The translations under genes and the position numbers were made by a program. Positions 56,214-64,000 of a DNA stretch of 64,000 nt are shown here, one piece after another (the first letter of the stretch is position 1; each line of letters begins with the position of its first letter). Origin of the DNA: Blastopirellula retiformator (GTDB lineage Bacteria; Planctomycetota; Planctomycetia; Pirellulales; Pirellulaceae); the NCBI RefSeq assembly GCF_007859755.1, contig NZ_SJPF01000004.1:496894-560893 (forward strand). Direction: 5' to 3'. Under the pieces are notes generated by a model. The model made no database searches. It was not told where the DNA came from and saw only the letters and a program-made list of their open reading frames with translations.

Positions 56214-57491
56214 ATGCCCGCGGGAAAAGATCTCACTGGTGGACGTCGCAGTTCGACGAATAAAAAGAACGCTTTCTGTTCGTTCTGCCGCAAAAGCTAC
56301 CGGGAAGTTGGACCGCTGGTCGAAGGGCCCGGTGACGTTTACATCTGCGGAGAATGTATCGATCTCTGCAAGTCGATCCTCGAACAAGAGAATCGCCGTC
56401 GCGGCGCCAGCGGCAAACTGTTTAACCACGTTCCCAGCCCACGCGAAATTATGACGTCGCTCGACGAGTACGTCATCGGCCAGGGTAACGCCAAAAAGGT
56501 GCTATCGGTCGCCGTCCACAACCACTACAAGCGTCTGATGATGGGCGCCGAAGGCGCGGACGTCGAAATCGAAAAATCGAACATCCTGCTCGCCGGCCCG
56601 ACCGGCAGCGGCAAAACGCTGCTCGCTCGCACCTTGGCCCGCATCCTCAACGTGCCGTTCGCCATCGGCGACGCCACCACGCTGACCGAAGCCGGCTATG
56701 TGGGCGAAGATGTCGAGAACCTGCTGCTGAAACTGCTGCACGCCGCCGACTTTGACGTCGAAGCGGCTCAGCGCGGCGTGCTGTACATCGACGAAATCGA
56801 CAAGATCGGCAAGACGTCCAACAACGTCTCGATCACCCGCGACGTCTCGGGCGAAGGGGTCCAACAGGCCCTGCTCAAGATGCTCGAAGGAACCGTCGCC
56901 AACGTTCCGCCGCAAGGGGGACGCAAGCATCCGGAACAGCAGTATATCCAGATCGACACCAGCAACATCCTCTTCATCTGCGGCGGCACGTTCGTCGGGG
57001 TCGAAGACATCGTTCGCAAGCGTCTGGGACGCAAGTCGATCGGGTTCGGTCAACAATCGGGCTACAAGAGCGAAGCCGACTCGGCCGAATGCCTGCGAAA
57101 CGTCACCAGCGACGACATCCTGGAATTCGGTTTGATTCCGGAACTGGTCGGTCGTCTGCCGGTCGTCTGCTCGCTCGAACCGCTCGACGCCGCCGGCCTG
57201 AAGAGCGTGCTAACCGAGCCGAAGAACGCGTTGACCAAGCAGTACGAGCAACTGTTTGAAATGGAAAACGCGTCGCTTGAATTCGCCGATGACGCCCTGG
57301 AAGCGATCGCCCAACGTGCCCTGAACAAGGGTACCGGCGCCCGCGGCCTCCGCTCGATTATCGAAGAAGTGATGCTCGACATCATGTTCGATCTGCCGGA
57401 ACAAGAGCCCGGCAGCTCGTTCTCGATCACTCGAGAAGTTATCGAAGGACGCGACCCACTCTTCAAAATGCCGGAAACGAAGAGCGCGTAA
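56214..57491 (+). CDS. clpX: ATP-dependent Clp protease ATPase subunit ClpX
   Basis: 425 residues. N-terminal zinc domain with Cys22, Cys25, Cys45, Cys48; Walker A GPTGSGKT (128-135); pore loop GYVG; Walker B LYIDEIDK; the IGF loop (SIGFGQQ) that docks to ClpP; and sensor 2 in [10 protein letters not shown]. It unfolds ssrA-tagged and other substrates for ClpP. Followed by a strong terminator, so probably transcribed alone. Confidence 0.97.
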   Translation: MPAGKDLTGGRRSSTNKKNAFCSFCRKSYREVGPLVEGPGDVYICGECIDLCKSILEQENRRRGASGKLFNHVPSPREIMTSLDEYVIGQGNAKKVLSVAVHNHYKRLMMGAEGADVEIEKSNILLAGPTGSGKTLLARTLARILNVPFAIGDATTLTEAGYVGEDVENLLLKLLHAADFDVEAAQRGVLYIDEIDKIGKTSNNVSITRDVSGEGVQQALLKMLEGTVANVPPQGGRKHPEQQYIQIDTSNILFICGGTFVGVEDIVRKRLGRKSIGFGQQSGYKSEADSAECLRNVTSDDILEFGLIPELVGRLPVVCSLEPLDAAGLKSVLTEPKNALTKQYEQLFEMENASLEFADDALEAIAQRALNKGTGARGLRSIIEEVMLDIMFDLPEQEPGSSFSITREVIEGRDPLFKMPETKSA

Positions 57492-57555
57492 TTAAATCCC
57501 CTCCGCTAGTTTGACGTAGCAACTTTGACCTCCGCAACTTGATAGCGAACCCAAG

Positions 57556-57588
57556 CCCCAGCCGACTCTCCACCGGCTGGGGTTTTTT
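57556..57588 (+). terminator. Terminator of clpX
   Basis: CCCCAGCCG pairs with CGGCTGGGG around a 9-nt loop, followed by T6. It lies 65 nt after the clpX stop. Confidence 0.92.
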
Positions 57589-58035
57589 CGTGCGCGCTAC
57601 GGGAGTTGGCGAACGAATCGTAGCCCGACGCGCGCGTTTTGAAGTTGCGCGATTCAACATTTCCCGAACAACGAAAAAGCGCAACATCAAAACGTGCGAG
57701 CGAGGATTCTCTCTATGGGACTCAACGATGTATAGCGTTCTACGCTTTATAGAAGTCGCCGATCAACTGGAAACGATCGGCGCTCATGTAAACGCAATCC
57801 TGCCAAGCGCCTATGATGGTCCAGATCGAATCGGCGGGCGGTTTTCAATCTCCCTGTCTAGAGCGTTTTTCTGATAGCTGTAGCGTTTCTGGCGTTGGTG
57901 AGGCAAGCTGGTCCAGGCGACCGAAGCAGGCGAATCCTCAAGATTCGTCGATGCAGGTCAACGCCGACCAGCGCGGCCGCAACCAGCCACAACGCTAAAG
58001 ATTGAAGAAAACCGCTCTAATGACACCCAATCATC
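57589..58035. other. Intergenic region after the clpX terminator
   Basis: A short open frame from an ATG at about 57728 (VLRFIEVADQLETIGAH...) has no ribosome site or resemblance to any family I know, and stops after about 48 codons. The stretch may be a decayed gene. Nothing else stands out. Confidence 0.4.
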
Positions 58036-58524
58036 TTACCGCCCACCATCACTCCAAGCATCGTGCGCCTGTTCCGCCTTCGCCGCGTACAGAAACTGCA
58101 GGTACTGCATCTTGGCCCGGTACGACTGATTGAGCGTTTGCAGCTTTTCCATGCCGCCTAAATACTGCTGGATCAACTCCGGCGAGCGTTCCCCGGCAAG
58201 AATTTTCTCAGCGGCGTAGCGTACTTGGTAGAGTTGCCGATCCATCAGGCCGAGCACCTCGGCGAGATCGCTGCGCGAGGCCGCGATGTTTTGATCCTGC
58301 GGGAAGGGATCGAGACTGATTAGCTCACGCGTGCGTTGGCTGGTTTGGGAGATCGTATCTACCGCTTGCAGGCCCGATCGTACGACCGCTTCGATATCGT
58401 TTTCGGCAGCGATCTTCGGCGCGTCAAACTGCGCGGCGTCGCCCCGGGGCCCTTCCAGGCCGCGAAACAAGGTAAAACCGACATATGCGACAACGCATAC
58501 TACAACCGGTACTAGAATCCGCAT
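58036..58524 (-). CDS. Membrane-anchored helical protein
   Basis: 162 residues. One N-terminal membrane helix (about 3-22), then mostly alpha-helix (about 35-155, e.g. AEVLGLMDRQLYQVRYAAEKIL) with probable coiled coil. No motif that I recognise. The leftward gene has repeat copy D upstream of its start. Confidence 0.6.
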   Translation of the reverse strand: MRILVPVVVCVVAYVGFTLFRGLEGPRGDAAQFDAPKIAAENDIEAVVRSGLQAVDTISQTSQRTRELISLDPFPQDQNIAASRSDLAEVLGLMDRQLYQVRYAAEKILAGERSPELIQQYLGGMEKLQTLNQSYRAKMQYLQFLYAAKAEQAHDAWSDGGR

Positions 58525-58596
58525 AACAACTCCAAAGCAGCATCTTTAGCCCACCGATGGAAGTATAGAGCACAAAACGCGCAGGGGGTCGGTAAG

Positions 58597-58754
58597 TTTA
58601 ACAGTCCGTTGATTTTCTCGACGGACTGCGTGATTGCATGGATGCGATCCCCAAATAGCGACGTAAGTCGTTATTTTGCGAGCCGCGAAGAGCTACGCTC
58701 TGAGCCTGGCGAGGTTGGAAAATGCCACGATGGCATTTTTCAACAGGCAGTTAA
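58597..58754 (+). repeat. Five-hairpin dispersed repeat, copy D
   Basis: Same orientation as copies A and C, framed by TTTAACAGTCC and CAGGCAGTTAAG. It follows, in the direction of the leftward gene, a proper intrinsic terminator at 58771-58800, so in this copy it is not needed to end transcription. Confidence 0.88.
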
Positions 58755-58770
58755 GCTTCGCCAAGAAAAC

Positions 58771-58800
58771 AAAAAACGCCGACTTGCGGGTGGTCGGCGT
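58771..58800 (-). terminator. Terminator of the secreted gluzincin gene
   Basis: On the minus strand ACGCCGAC and GTCGGCGT pair over 8 bp; the A-rich 58769-58776 run becomes the U-tract. 36 nt after the stop codon at 58837. Confidence 0.85.
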
Positions 58801-58836
58801 CTTTCGTTCTGTCAGTCAGGAGTCGCTTGCTTCGGT

Positions 58837-59955
58837 TTAGCGGAACAGCGACGTTCCGCCTGGTAAGTAATACGTCGGAGCGCTGCGGCTGGTTCGCTCC
58901 CATTCCAGCAAAACCTTTTCCTGGGCCGGCGGGCTCGGCTGGGTCGGGGCGATCGGTTGCGGCTGCGAGCCAATCTGGCGGGCCGCTTGATCGGCGGCAA
59001 CATTCATCACCACGTCGCCGCCGGGCGTTTCTTGGCCGCCGCGATGATAGAAGCCGTCGCTATTGGCGCTGGCGCTCACCTGGCGAACCGGCTGCGACTT
59101 GGCGCCGCCAATCGGAGTCATCGCATACGAAGCCGGCGTGGCGACCGGGCCATCAGGGCTTTGGCCGCGAGCGACGAACGGCTGCGGATGGTTCTGGGCA
59201 AGTTGCTGCTGCGGACCACGGACGTTGGCCAATTGGCTGCCGTCGCGAACCCAATCAAGCCAGGCGACCTGCAGATCGCTGAGGCTGTGGTAGCCGTAGT
59301 ACTTGTTGGTCGAACGGGTCCAGTTGTTGGTCCGCATTCCTTCGCCGACGTACTGCACATATTTTTGCTTGCCGCCCTGGACGATCAGGTAGCGAGCCAG
59401 CGAGTAGCCTTGGGCGTATAGCGGCAAGACGTCGGGCGGGTAGTCTTCCATCGAAAACATGCGATTGAAGGCGATGCCACGATCGGTGGTCAGGCATTCG
59501 TACAGCAGCTTGGTGTTCTTGTTCTTCTCCGATTCGTGCTCGACCGTCGTGCAGGCGCCTTCGTCGGCCCAGCGGGGCAGGGGACGACCAAAGTGCGTGG
59601 CGAAGATCGTGTGCAGCACTTCGTGCGGCAGCACCGAGTCGAGGATCCGCTCTGGCGAACCTTGGATTTCCATCGTCCAGTTGAACGGCACGCCGCGGTT
59701 GAAGGCGAACTGGGTGAAGCCGCCGGCGCCGCCGCCCACCTTCACCAAGATCGGGCAAGGTTGCGACCAGGGGGGCAATTCGCGGCCGAGCCATTCGGTC
59801 GCATGCTGTTTGCGGAAACCTTCGGCCGCCAGGCAGACCTGTTTGGCCATTTGCTGATCGGGCGCGGTGACCACGAAGTTTTCGGTGCGGTAGTTTGCGC
59901 CTAGCGAGAGTAGCGCGGCCAGCAGAAGCGCCGCGAAGCGGATACGAGCTTCCAT
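58837..59955 (-). CDS. Secreted gluzincin metalloprotease-like protein
   Basis: 372 residues from the ATG at 59955; an upstream ATG at 60081 precedes 42 residues with no signal. Signal about 1-20. The motif HEVLH (111-115) with Glu132 in WADEG is the HExxH...E zinc site of gluzincins (Peptidase_MA-like). The region up to about 260 is catalytic; the Pro/Gln-rich last 100 residues are low complexity. Periplasmic or cell-surface protease likely; the substrate is unknown. Confidence 0.8.
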   Translation of the reverse strand: MEARIRFAALLLAALLSLGANYRTENFVVTAPDQQMAKQVCLAAEGFRKQHATEWLGRELPPWSQPCPILVKVGGGAGGFTQFAFNRGVPFNWTMEIQGSPERILDSVLPHEVLHTIFATHFGRPLPRWADEGACTTVEHESEKNKNTKLLYECLTTDRGIAFNRMFSMEDYPPDVLPLYAQGYSLARYLIVQGGKQKYVQYVGEGMRTNNWTRSTNKYYGYHSLSDLQVAWLDWVRDGSQLANVRGPQQQLAQNHPQPFVARGQSPDGPVATPASYAMTPIGGAKSQPVRQVSASANSDGFYHRGGQETPGGDVVMNVAADQAARQIGSQPQPIAPTQPSPPAQEKVLLEWERTSRSAPTYYLPGGTSLFR

Positions 59956-60343
59956 GCTCTTGGAATCTCCAAGTGTTCTGGGATCGTGCGGGTACGAGTC
60001 GCCTCCTGCAACTCGCTTCTTGGGCGCCGCGTCGGTTCCCGGGGGAGGAACTCCAGCAGCGAGGGACGACGCTGATTCCAATCAATCGCCGTCACTTCGT
60101 CATTGGCGCCACATGACTTGGATCAGTGACGCAATCTCTTTCTCGTCAGCGAAGGCCCCCCAATAGGAGCCCGCGACCTTCCATGCCGCAATCGCCGTTT
60201 GTAAAGATTACAGGCAACCTAATCCAGAACGCCGCGATCACCTAGACCAGTTTTGCACAGTTTCGGAACGCCGCGACGAAAACAACGCTAGCGTGGTGAA
60301 CGTTCCGCGCCACGGTCCGTTACGCAAGGTCTCGCATGGCGGT
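59956..60343. other. Intergenic region
   Basis: No gene or notable structure seen. Holds the promoter of the leftward gluzincin gene and the 3' flank of the protease gene at 60344. Confidence 0.4.
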
Positions 60344-60820
60344 TCACGCTTTTCCCGGGCGACGCTTTTTGTGCTTGGTCGCCGGCGGTTTTTCGCTCAG
60401 CAGATAGCGCCTTTCAGAATTAACGAGAAAACGCCCAGCCAGCGCCGTTCGGCCCAGCAGCATGCGGCAGAGCATCGTCTTGCGGCAGACCAAGCCCAGT
60501 TCGACTAGAGCTGCATGGTCGCCGATTTGGATGGTCGTCTCGACAATCAGCCGATCGTGGACGCTGCCGTTGCTCGATTTGATGCGCGTCCGGCGTTTGA
60601 TGGGCGCTTCAATGGTGACCAGGTTGTCCCGGTTTTTCTTCGAGAGGGCCACGTGAAACAGCACGCGTTCGCCCGGCAGCTCTTCAAAGTCGACGACGTC
60701 GATGGCGCTGCTGCGAGCGCCGCTGTCTGATTTGGCCCGAATTGGCGGAACGTTCCATTCGGGCAGCGCTACAAACTCTTGCCAGCCGATAACGACTGAA
60801 TCCGGTTTCTGGTCGGTCAC
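60344..60820 (-). CDS. RimK-associated-type retropepsin-like protease family
   Basis: 158 residues from GTG at 60820 with GAGGG ahead of it. An ATG at 60976 would put 52 extra residues into the CBS gene. The active-site type motif is AKSDSGARSSAID (consensus D-(S/T)-G-A), characteristic of the PF05618 putative ATP-dependent zinc protease family, now seen as a retropepsin-like aspartic fold. LCRMLLGRTAL is the second conserved block. Lysine-rich tail. RimK is not nearby. Follows the CBS gene on the same strand. Confidence 0.8.
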   Translation of the reverse strand: MTDQKPDSVVIGWQEFVALPEWNVPPIRAKSDSGARSSAIDVVDFEELPGERVLFHVALSKKNRDNLVTIEAPIKRRTRIKSSNGSVHDRLIVETTIQIGDHAALVELGLVCRKTMLCRMLLGRTALAGRFLVNSERRYLLSEKPPATKHKKRRPGKA

Positions 60821-60938
60821 TGTTACCCTCGCGCGTGTAGCCTCTTGCTTTGGCGAAGATTTTAGCCGATCCGATTTCGCCCCGGCAGATGCAAACTGCC
60901 GCCCGAGGGTCGCTTTCGCAAGACGGATCAGCCCCCGA

Positions 60939-61436
60939 TCAATCGACCGGGGACTGATCGACATCCAGAATCGCACTGAAATACATCACAAACTTGCCGT
61001 TGCGGCGGCTCTTGATGGTATCAACCAGTTTGACCGCGGCGTTCAACACGTCGCGCCGGCTAATCTGCCCCACTAATTTGCCGTCGCGCAGGACCGGTAA
61101 GCGACGATATTCGGTGCTCTTGAAGATCTGGATGCAACGCAGTAAGTCGGTTTCTTCATCAATCGTCCGATTGGGATCGGTGTTCATGAAGGCCCGCACT
61201 TCGTTGGACGGTAATTGCTCGTACATCGCGTCGAGCAGAAAGTTCATCGAAGTCTTCTCAGAGAAAACCCCCAGGTAGGTCCCCGCCTGATCGACGACCG
61301 GGGCGCCAGAAATGCGGTATTGCAGAAGCTTACGCATCGCGTCCATCGCGTCATCTTCAGGACGAAGCGTGATTAGCTTGGTCGCCATAAAGTCACGAGC
61401 TACCGGCGCGCGGCCTTCCGAAGCAGAAGAATTCAT
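60939..61436 (-). CDS. CBS-domain pair protein
   Basis: 165 residues from the ATG at 61436; GGGGA lies eight bases upstream, better than the GTG two codons before. Two CBS domains: about 14-70 (FMATKLITLRPEDDAMDAM, then GAPVVDQAGTYLGVFSE) and about 85-145 (FMNTDPNRTIDEETDLL, then RLPVLRDGKLVGQISRRDVL). Such pairs bind adenine nucleotides. It stands alone and is not fused to a channel or enzyme, so the partner is unknown. Confidence 0.88.
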   Translation of the reverse strand: MNSSASEGRAPVARDFMATKLITLRPEDDAMDAMRKLLQYRISGAPVVDQAGTYLGVFSEKTSMNFLLDAMYEQLPSNEVRAFMNTDPNRTIDEETDLLRCIQIFKSTEYRRLPVLRDGKLVGQISRRDVLNAAVKLVDTIKSRRNGKFVMYFSAILDVDQSPVD

Positions 61437-61773
61437 CGTCACAGTCCCCTTTCCCTAACAAGTAGGAGAAAAAAAGATTGGATGAGCGGGGAGCTTCTAA
61501 GTATCTGAAGAGGGAGTTCATTTTAAGCGGGGCGAGTGAAATGCAGCAATCTTTTTCTTGCAAGTTTTTGGAACAAATCATTCCAATAAGTATCTCTAAT
61601 GGATCCCAGAATGCCGCAAGCCCCCACATTTACGCCGGTTGATTCGTTGCCCTGATTTCTCGAGACACCAGACGCTACAGGTTCAGTTTGACGGTTTTTT
61701 GGAAACAAAGTAATCTTAATAGTGCGCAGAATCCCTCATGCCTCATGCCTAATGTGTGGAATGGAGACCTACG
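61437..61773. other. Divergent intergenic region
   Basis: No gene seen. Contains AT-rich patches and a short CTCATGC tandem near 61735. Should hold promoters for the two flanking genes. Confidence 0.4.
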
Positions 61774-62070
61774 ATGTTTAAACAGGGCGATCCGGTGGTC
61801 TATCGCAAGACCAAACACACCACGCATCCAGGTCCCCGCGCCTATGACACCGATCCAGAACCGCGAGGCGAGTACTACACTTACGCCGTCGACAAGTACT
61901 GGGTGATCGAGCAAATCGACCAGGACTCGGTCGTCGTACGTACGCGAAAGGGAAAAATCCACGCCATCAAGCGTGACGACCCGCGCCTACGTGCCGCCAA
62001 CTGGTGGGAGCGTTTGTTCCTTCGCGGTCGATTCCCTGGCGCAGAAGCCGGTATGCCCAAGGCGAACTAG
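61774..62070 (+). CDS. Small conserved basic protein
   Basis: 98 residues from the ATG at 61774, which has GGAG eight bases upstream; an ATG six codons earlier lacks this. The sequence FKQGDPVVYRKTKH, then DKYWVIEQIDQDSVVVRTRKGK and WWERLFLRGRFPG, suggests a small beta-barrel. From memory it has relatives across planctomycetes; function unknown. Confidence 0.75.
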   Translation: MFKQGDPVVYRKTKHTTHPGPRAYDTDPEPRGEYYTYAVDKYWVIEQIDQDSVVVRTRKGKIHAIKRDDPRLRAANWWERLFLRGRFPGAEAGMPKAN

Positions 62071-62105
62071 ACGTCGCCCGATAATTCGACGCACTTACAT
62101 ACAAG

Positions 62106-62145
62106 CGCCGAGCCAGAGATCGTTCACCTCTGGCTCGGCGTTTTT
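62106..62145. terminator. Two-way terminator between convergent genes
   Basis: CGCCGAGCCAGAG pairs with CTCTGGCTCGGCG over 13 bp around a 9-nt loop, with T5 after it on the plus strand. Between the 61774 gene and fabI. Confidence 0.88.
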
Positions 62146-62174
62146 GTTTTCTTGCGTGTGAAAGGGGTCCAAAC

Positions 62175-63017
62175 TTACTTGACGCCCAGTTGGCCCTTCA
62201 TCTCTTTGACCACGTCCAGCATCCGGCCCGGGCTACCCATCTGGTTGTAGCCGCCGTCGACATGCAAGATCTCGGCCGTTACGCCTTGCGACATGTCCGA
62301 CAGCAAGTAGCTGCCCGCCTTGCCGACTTGCTCGTGAGTGATGCCGTCGCCGGTCGGGGCGATCGCCGCGTACATCTCCAGCATTTCCTTGGCGCCGACG
62401 GCGCTGCTGGCCAGCGTCTTTAGTGGGCCGGCGCTGATCGCGTTGACGCGAACCCCATCCGGGCCCAGGTCGAAGGCCAGGTATTTGACGATCGAATCAA
62501 GCGCCGCTTTGCAGACGCCCATCATGTTGTAGCCCGGCACGATTCGCTCGCCGCCGTAATAGGTCATCGCACAGACCGAGCTGTTCTTGCTCAAGATCGG
62601 TCGGGCCGCGTTGGTCAGCGCGATCAAGCTGTAGGCGCTGATATCCATCGCCAACTTAAAGCCTTCGCGGCTGCACTGGACCGTCGGCACCCGCAGATCT
62701 TCCAGCGACGCAAACGCCACCGAGTGCAGCAAGAAGTCGATCTCGCCAAACTCTTGCTTCGTCTTCTCCATCACCTCGGCGATATTCTCGTTCGACTGCA
62801 CGTCCAGCGGAACCAGGAACTTCGCGTTCGGGTTTCCTTCGATCAGCTTGCTGACGCGGTGTTGGTTCTTCTTGCGGTCGTCTTCCGGCTTGTCCGGCAG
62901 GTGAGTAAATCCGCACTGCCCGCCGGCCGCCATGATTTGCTCAGCAATCGCCCAAGCGATCGAGTGATTGTTGGCGACGCCGACGATCAGCCCTTTTTTC
63001 CCCTCGAATAGTTGCAC
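62175..63017 (-). CDS. fabI: Enoyl-ACP reductase
   Basis: 280 residues. Short-chain-dehydrogenase fold with N-terminal GVANNHSIAWAIA and catalytic Tyr153, Tyr163 and Lys170 (TYYGGERIVPGYNMMGVCK), matching E. coli FabI Tyr146, Tyr156, Lys163. It reduces trans-2-enoyl-ACP with NADH in fatty acid synthesis. Ends at the two-way terminator. Appears monocistronic. Confidence 0.95.
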   Translation of the reverse strand: MQLFEGKKGLIVGVANNHSIAWAIAEQIMAAGGQCGFTHLPDKPEDDRKKNQHRVSKLIEGNPNAKFLVPLDVQSNENIAEVMEKTKQEFGEIDFLLHSVAFASLEDLRVPTVQCSREGFKLAMDISAYSLIALTNAARPILSKNSSVCAMTYYGGERIVPGYNMMGVCKAALDSIVKYLAFDLGPDGVRVNAISAGPLKTLASSAVGAKEMLEMYAAIAPTGDGITHEQVGKAGSYLLSDMSQGVTAEILHVDGGYNQMGSPGRMLDVVKEMKGQLGVK

Positions 63018-63201
63018 TGCGAGATCTCCTCCGCCTAGCGTCCAAATAGTCTGCGGCTCTTAAACCGTGGTAATAATTGCCCAGAATACCCGTTTCCGGC
63101 CCCTCTCAAAAGCGGACTTCCTGATACGTCCAGCTCCACGCCCGAATCATTTTGATAACATACAGGCGTAATCCTTTGACGACGGTAACGGAGACCCCGG
63201 C

Positions 63202-64000
63202 ATGGGCGGAGCCCAATACGACGAAATCGAATCGGCCCTCGCCCTTGGCGAAGCGCAAAATCTGCTCGGCGCCCGGCACCTGCGGGTCGTCGCCCTGGCC
63301 ACCGCCGCCGATCGGCTCGAAAAATACCTGCACGACGCCCTCGACGCCATCTTCCAGCAGGGCTCGGCCGACTACTTGGCGGTCGCCGCCCGCAATAACC
63401 TCGGCCAATGGGCTACTCTGGCCGAAGCAGGCCGCCGGCATTCGCTGCCTAACGCCGCTTTGGTCGCCGCCGTCGATGCCCGCGAAACCGTCCTGGCCGA
63501 AAACTGGCTGACCGTCGCCATCGGCGGCCACCCCACACAGTCGCTGGTCTTGGCCGTCTGCACCACGCCGCAAGCCGCCCCCTCGCTGAAGGTCCGGGTC
63601 GCCATGACGGCCCATCTGCTGGGGTACGGCGTCGCGATGATTCGCGAGCGGAACGCTCGCCAGGCTCGGCTGAAACGGCTCGAGCAACTCCTCACCATCA
63701 TCGAGTCGTGGCAGAAAACCCGCGACATGCGCACCCTGCTGACCGAAATGGCCGAAGCGGCCGCCGATCTGTTCGGCGCCGAGCGGGCCAGCATCTTCCT
63801 ATGGGATCGCCCGAAGAAAACGCTCGTCGGTCGCCCGGCTCTCGGTATCGAAGGTGGCGAACTCCGCGTCCCTGACGACCGCGGCGTCGTCGGCCATGTT
63901 GTGCAAACGGGCGAACCACGCCGTGTCGATGAGCTTGAGCAAGACGAGATCAACCGCGACATCGATCAGTCGCTCGCCTTTCATACCCGCAACCTCCTCT
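63202..64000 (+). CDS. GAF-domain regulator, N-terminal part (cut by window edge)
   Basis: Open from ATG 63202 to the window edge (266 codons). About 1-150 is an Ala/Leu-rich helical region. About 165-266 fits a GAF domain: MRTLLTEMAEAAADLFGAERASIFLWD, split here as TEMAEAAADLFGAERA and SIFLWD, followed by GVVGHVVQTGEPRRVDE. In planctomycetes this start is often seen in sigma-54-dependent regulators, but the AAA+ part would lie beyond the window, so that is only expected, not seen. Confidence 0.78.
   Translation, partial: MGGAQYDEIESALALGEAQNLLGARHLRVVALATAADRLEKYLHDALDAIFQQGSADYLAVAARNNLGQWATLAEAGRRHSLPNAALVAAVDARETVLAENWLTVAIGGHPTQSLVLAVCTTPQAAPSLKVRVAMTAHLLGYGVAMIRERNARQARLKRLEQLLTIIESWQKTRDMRTLLTEMAEAAADLFGAERASIFLWDRPKKTLVGRPALGIEGGELRVPDDRGVVGHVVQTGEPRRVDELEQDEINRDIDQSLAFHTRNLL

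Noticed and set aside
57539-57874. Open frame after clpX
   Set aside because: It starts in the clpX terminator and has no start site or family resemblance; at best a relic.
4600-58866. Short frames inside the four repeats (translations beginning MIFSTD... and the like)
   Set aside because: They follow the element in every copy, lack ribosome sites, and their similarity comes from the repeat DNA. The changes keep base pairing, not protein.

Overview
The window reads as chromosomal DNA of a planctomycete, most likely of the Pirellulaceae (Blastopirellula/Bremerella-like); the exact genus is inference. The basis is base composition (moderately GC-rich), two DUF1559 proteins, a YfbK-type vWA protein behind an ECF sigma factor, giant ResB and CcsA-type cytochrome c biogenesis proteins, ExbB/ExbD operons preceded by TPR proteins, and many secreted or membrane proteins of families known mainly from planctomycetes. 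I saw no rRNA, tRNA, CRISPR array, prophage or transposase. Genes run on both strands in short operons, and most of the housekeeping genes have intact catalytic motifs.

Layout. 0-9.4 kb: type II NADH dehydrogenase, a DUF423-like membrane protein, a lipoprotein plus pilin-like DUF1559 pair, a secreted esterase, a small operon (pentapeptide protein, two small proteins including DUF4236) and two overlapping membrane proteins that share a repeated domain. 9.4-18.6 kb: ECF sigma factor with a YfbK-like vWA protein, then a five-gene operon (two TPR proteins, ExbB, two ExbD). 18.7-29.8 kb: XerC/D recombinase, galE, a PlsC-like acyltransferase, a YhaM-like HD exoribonuclease, a GGDEF-like protein, the rpmE-prfA-prmC translation cluster, aroC and an unknown envelope protein. 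29.9-38.1 kb: CcsA/ResC and ResB proteins of about 1,000 residues each (ResB carries a YWTD beta-propeller insertion), and a membrane-anchored HTH protein with a long acidic middle. 38.1-44.4 kb: a 0.7-kb non-coding region with a candidate small RNA, a three-gene MotA/TolQ-type motor operon, and glutamate dehydrogenase. 44.9-55.9 kb: an exported protein with a BlaI/MecI-like winged helix, a sarcosine/N-methyltryptophan oxidase, a Wzz-type protein, holA, a large secreted protein, a zinc-ribbon DUF1559 variant and a KDPG aldolase. 56-64 kb: clpX, a secreted gluzincin, a RimK-associated-type aspartic protease, a CBS protein, fabI and the start of a GAF-domain protein.

The most striking unexplained signal is a dispersed element of about 155 bp in four copies (near 4.6, 49.7, 54.6 and 58.6 kb). 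Each copy folds into five consecutive hairpins whose stems are kept by wobble or loop-only changes. The ends form imperfect inverted repeats, and three copies lie against stop codons. It looks like a non-autonomous mobile element or a REP/ERIC-like family that may act at mRNA 3' ends. Other notable points are a stator pair in which only one partner keeps the proton-carrying Asp, a GGDEF protein without its signature, DNA-binding-type folds in membrane or exported proteins, and an orphan minus-strand terminator that suggests a small RNA.
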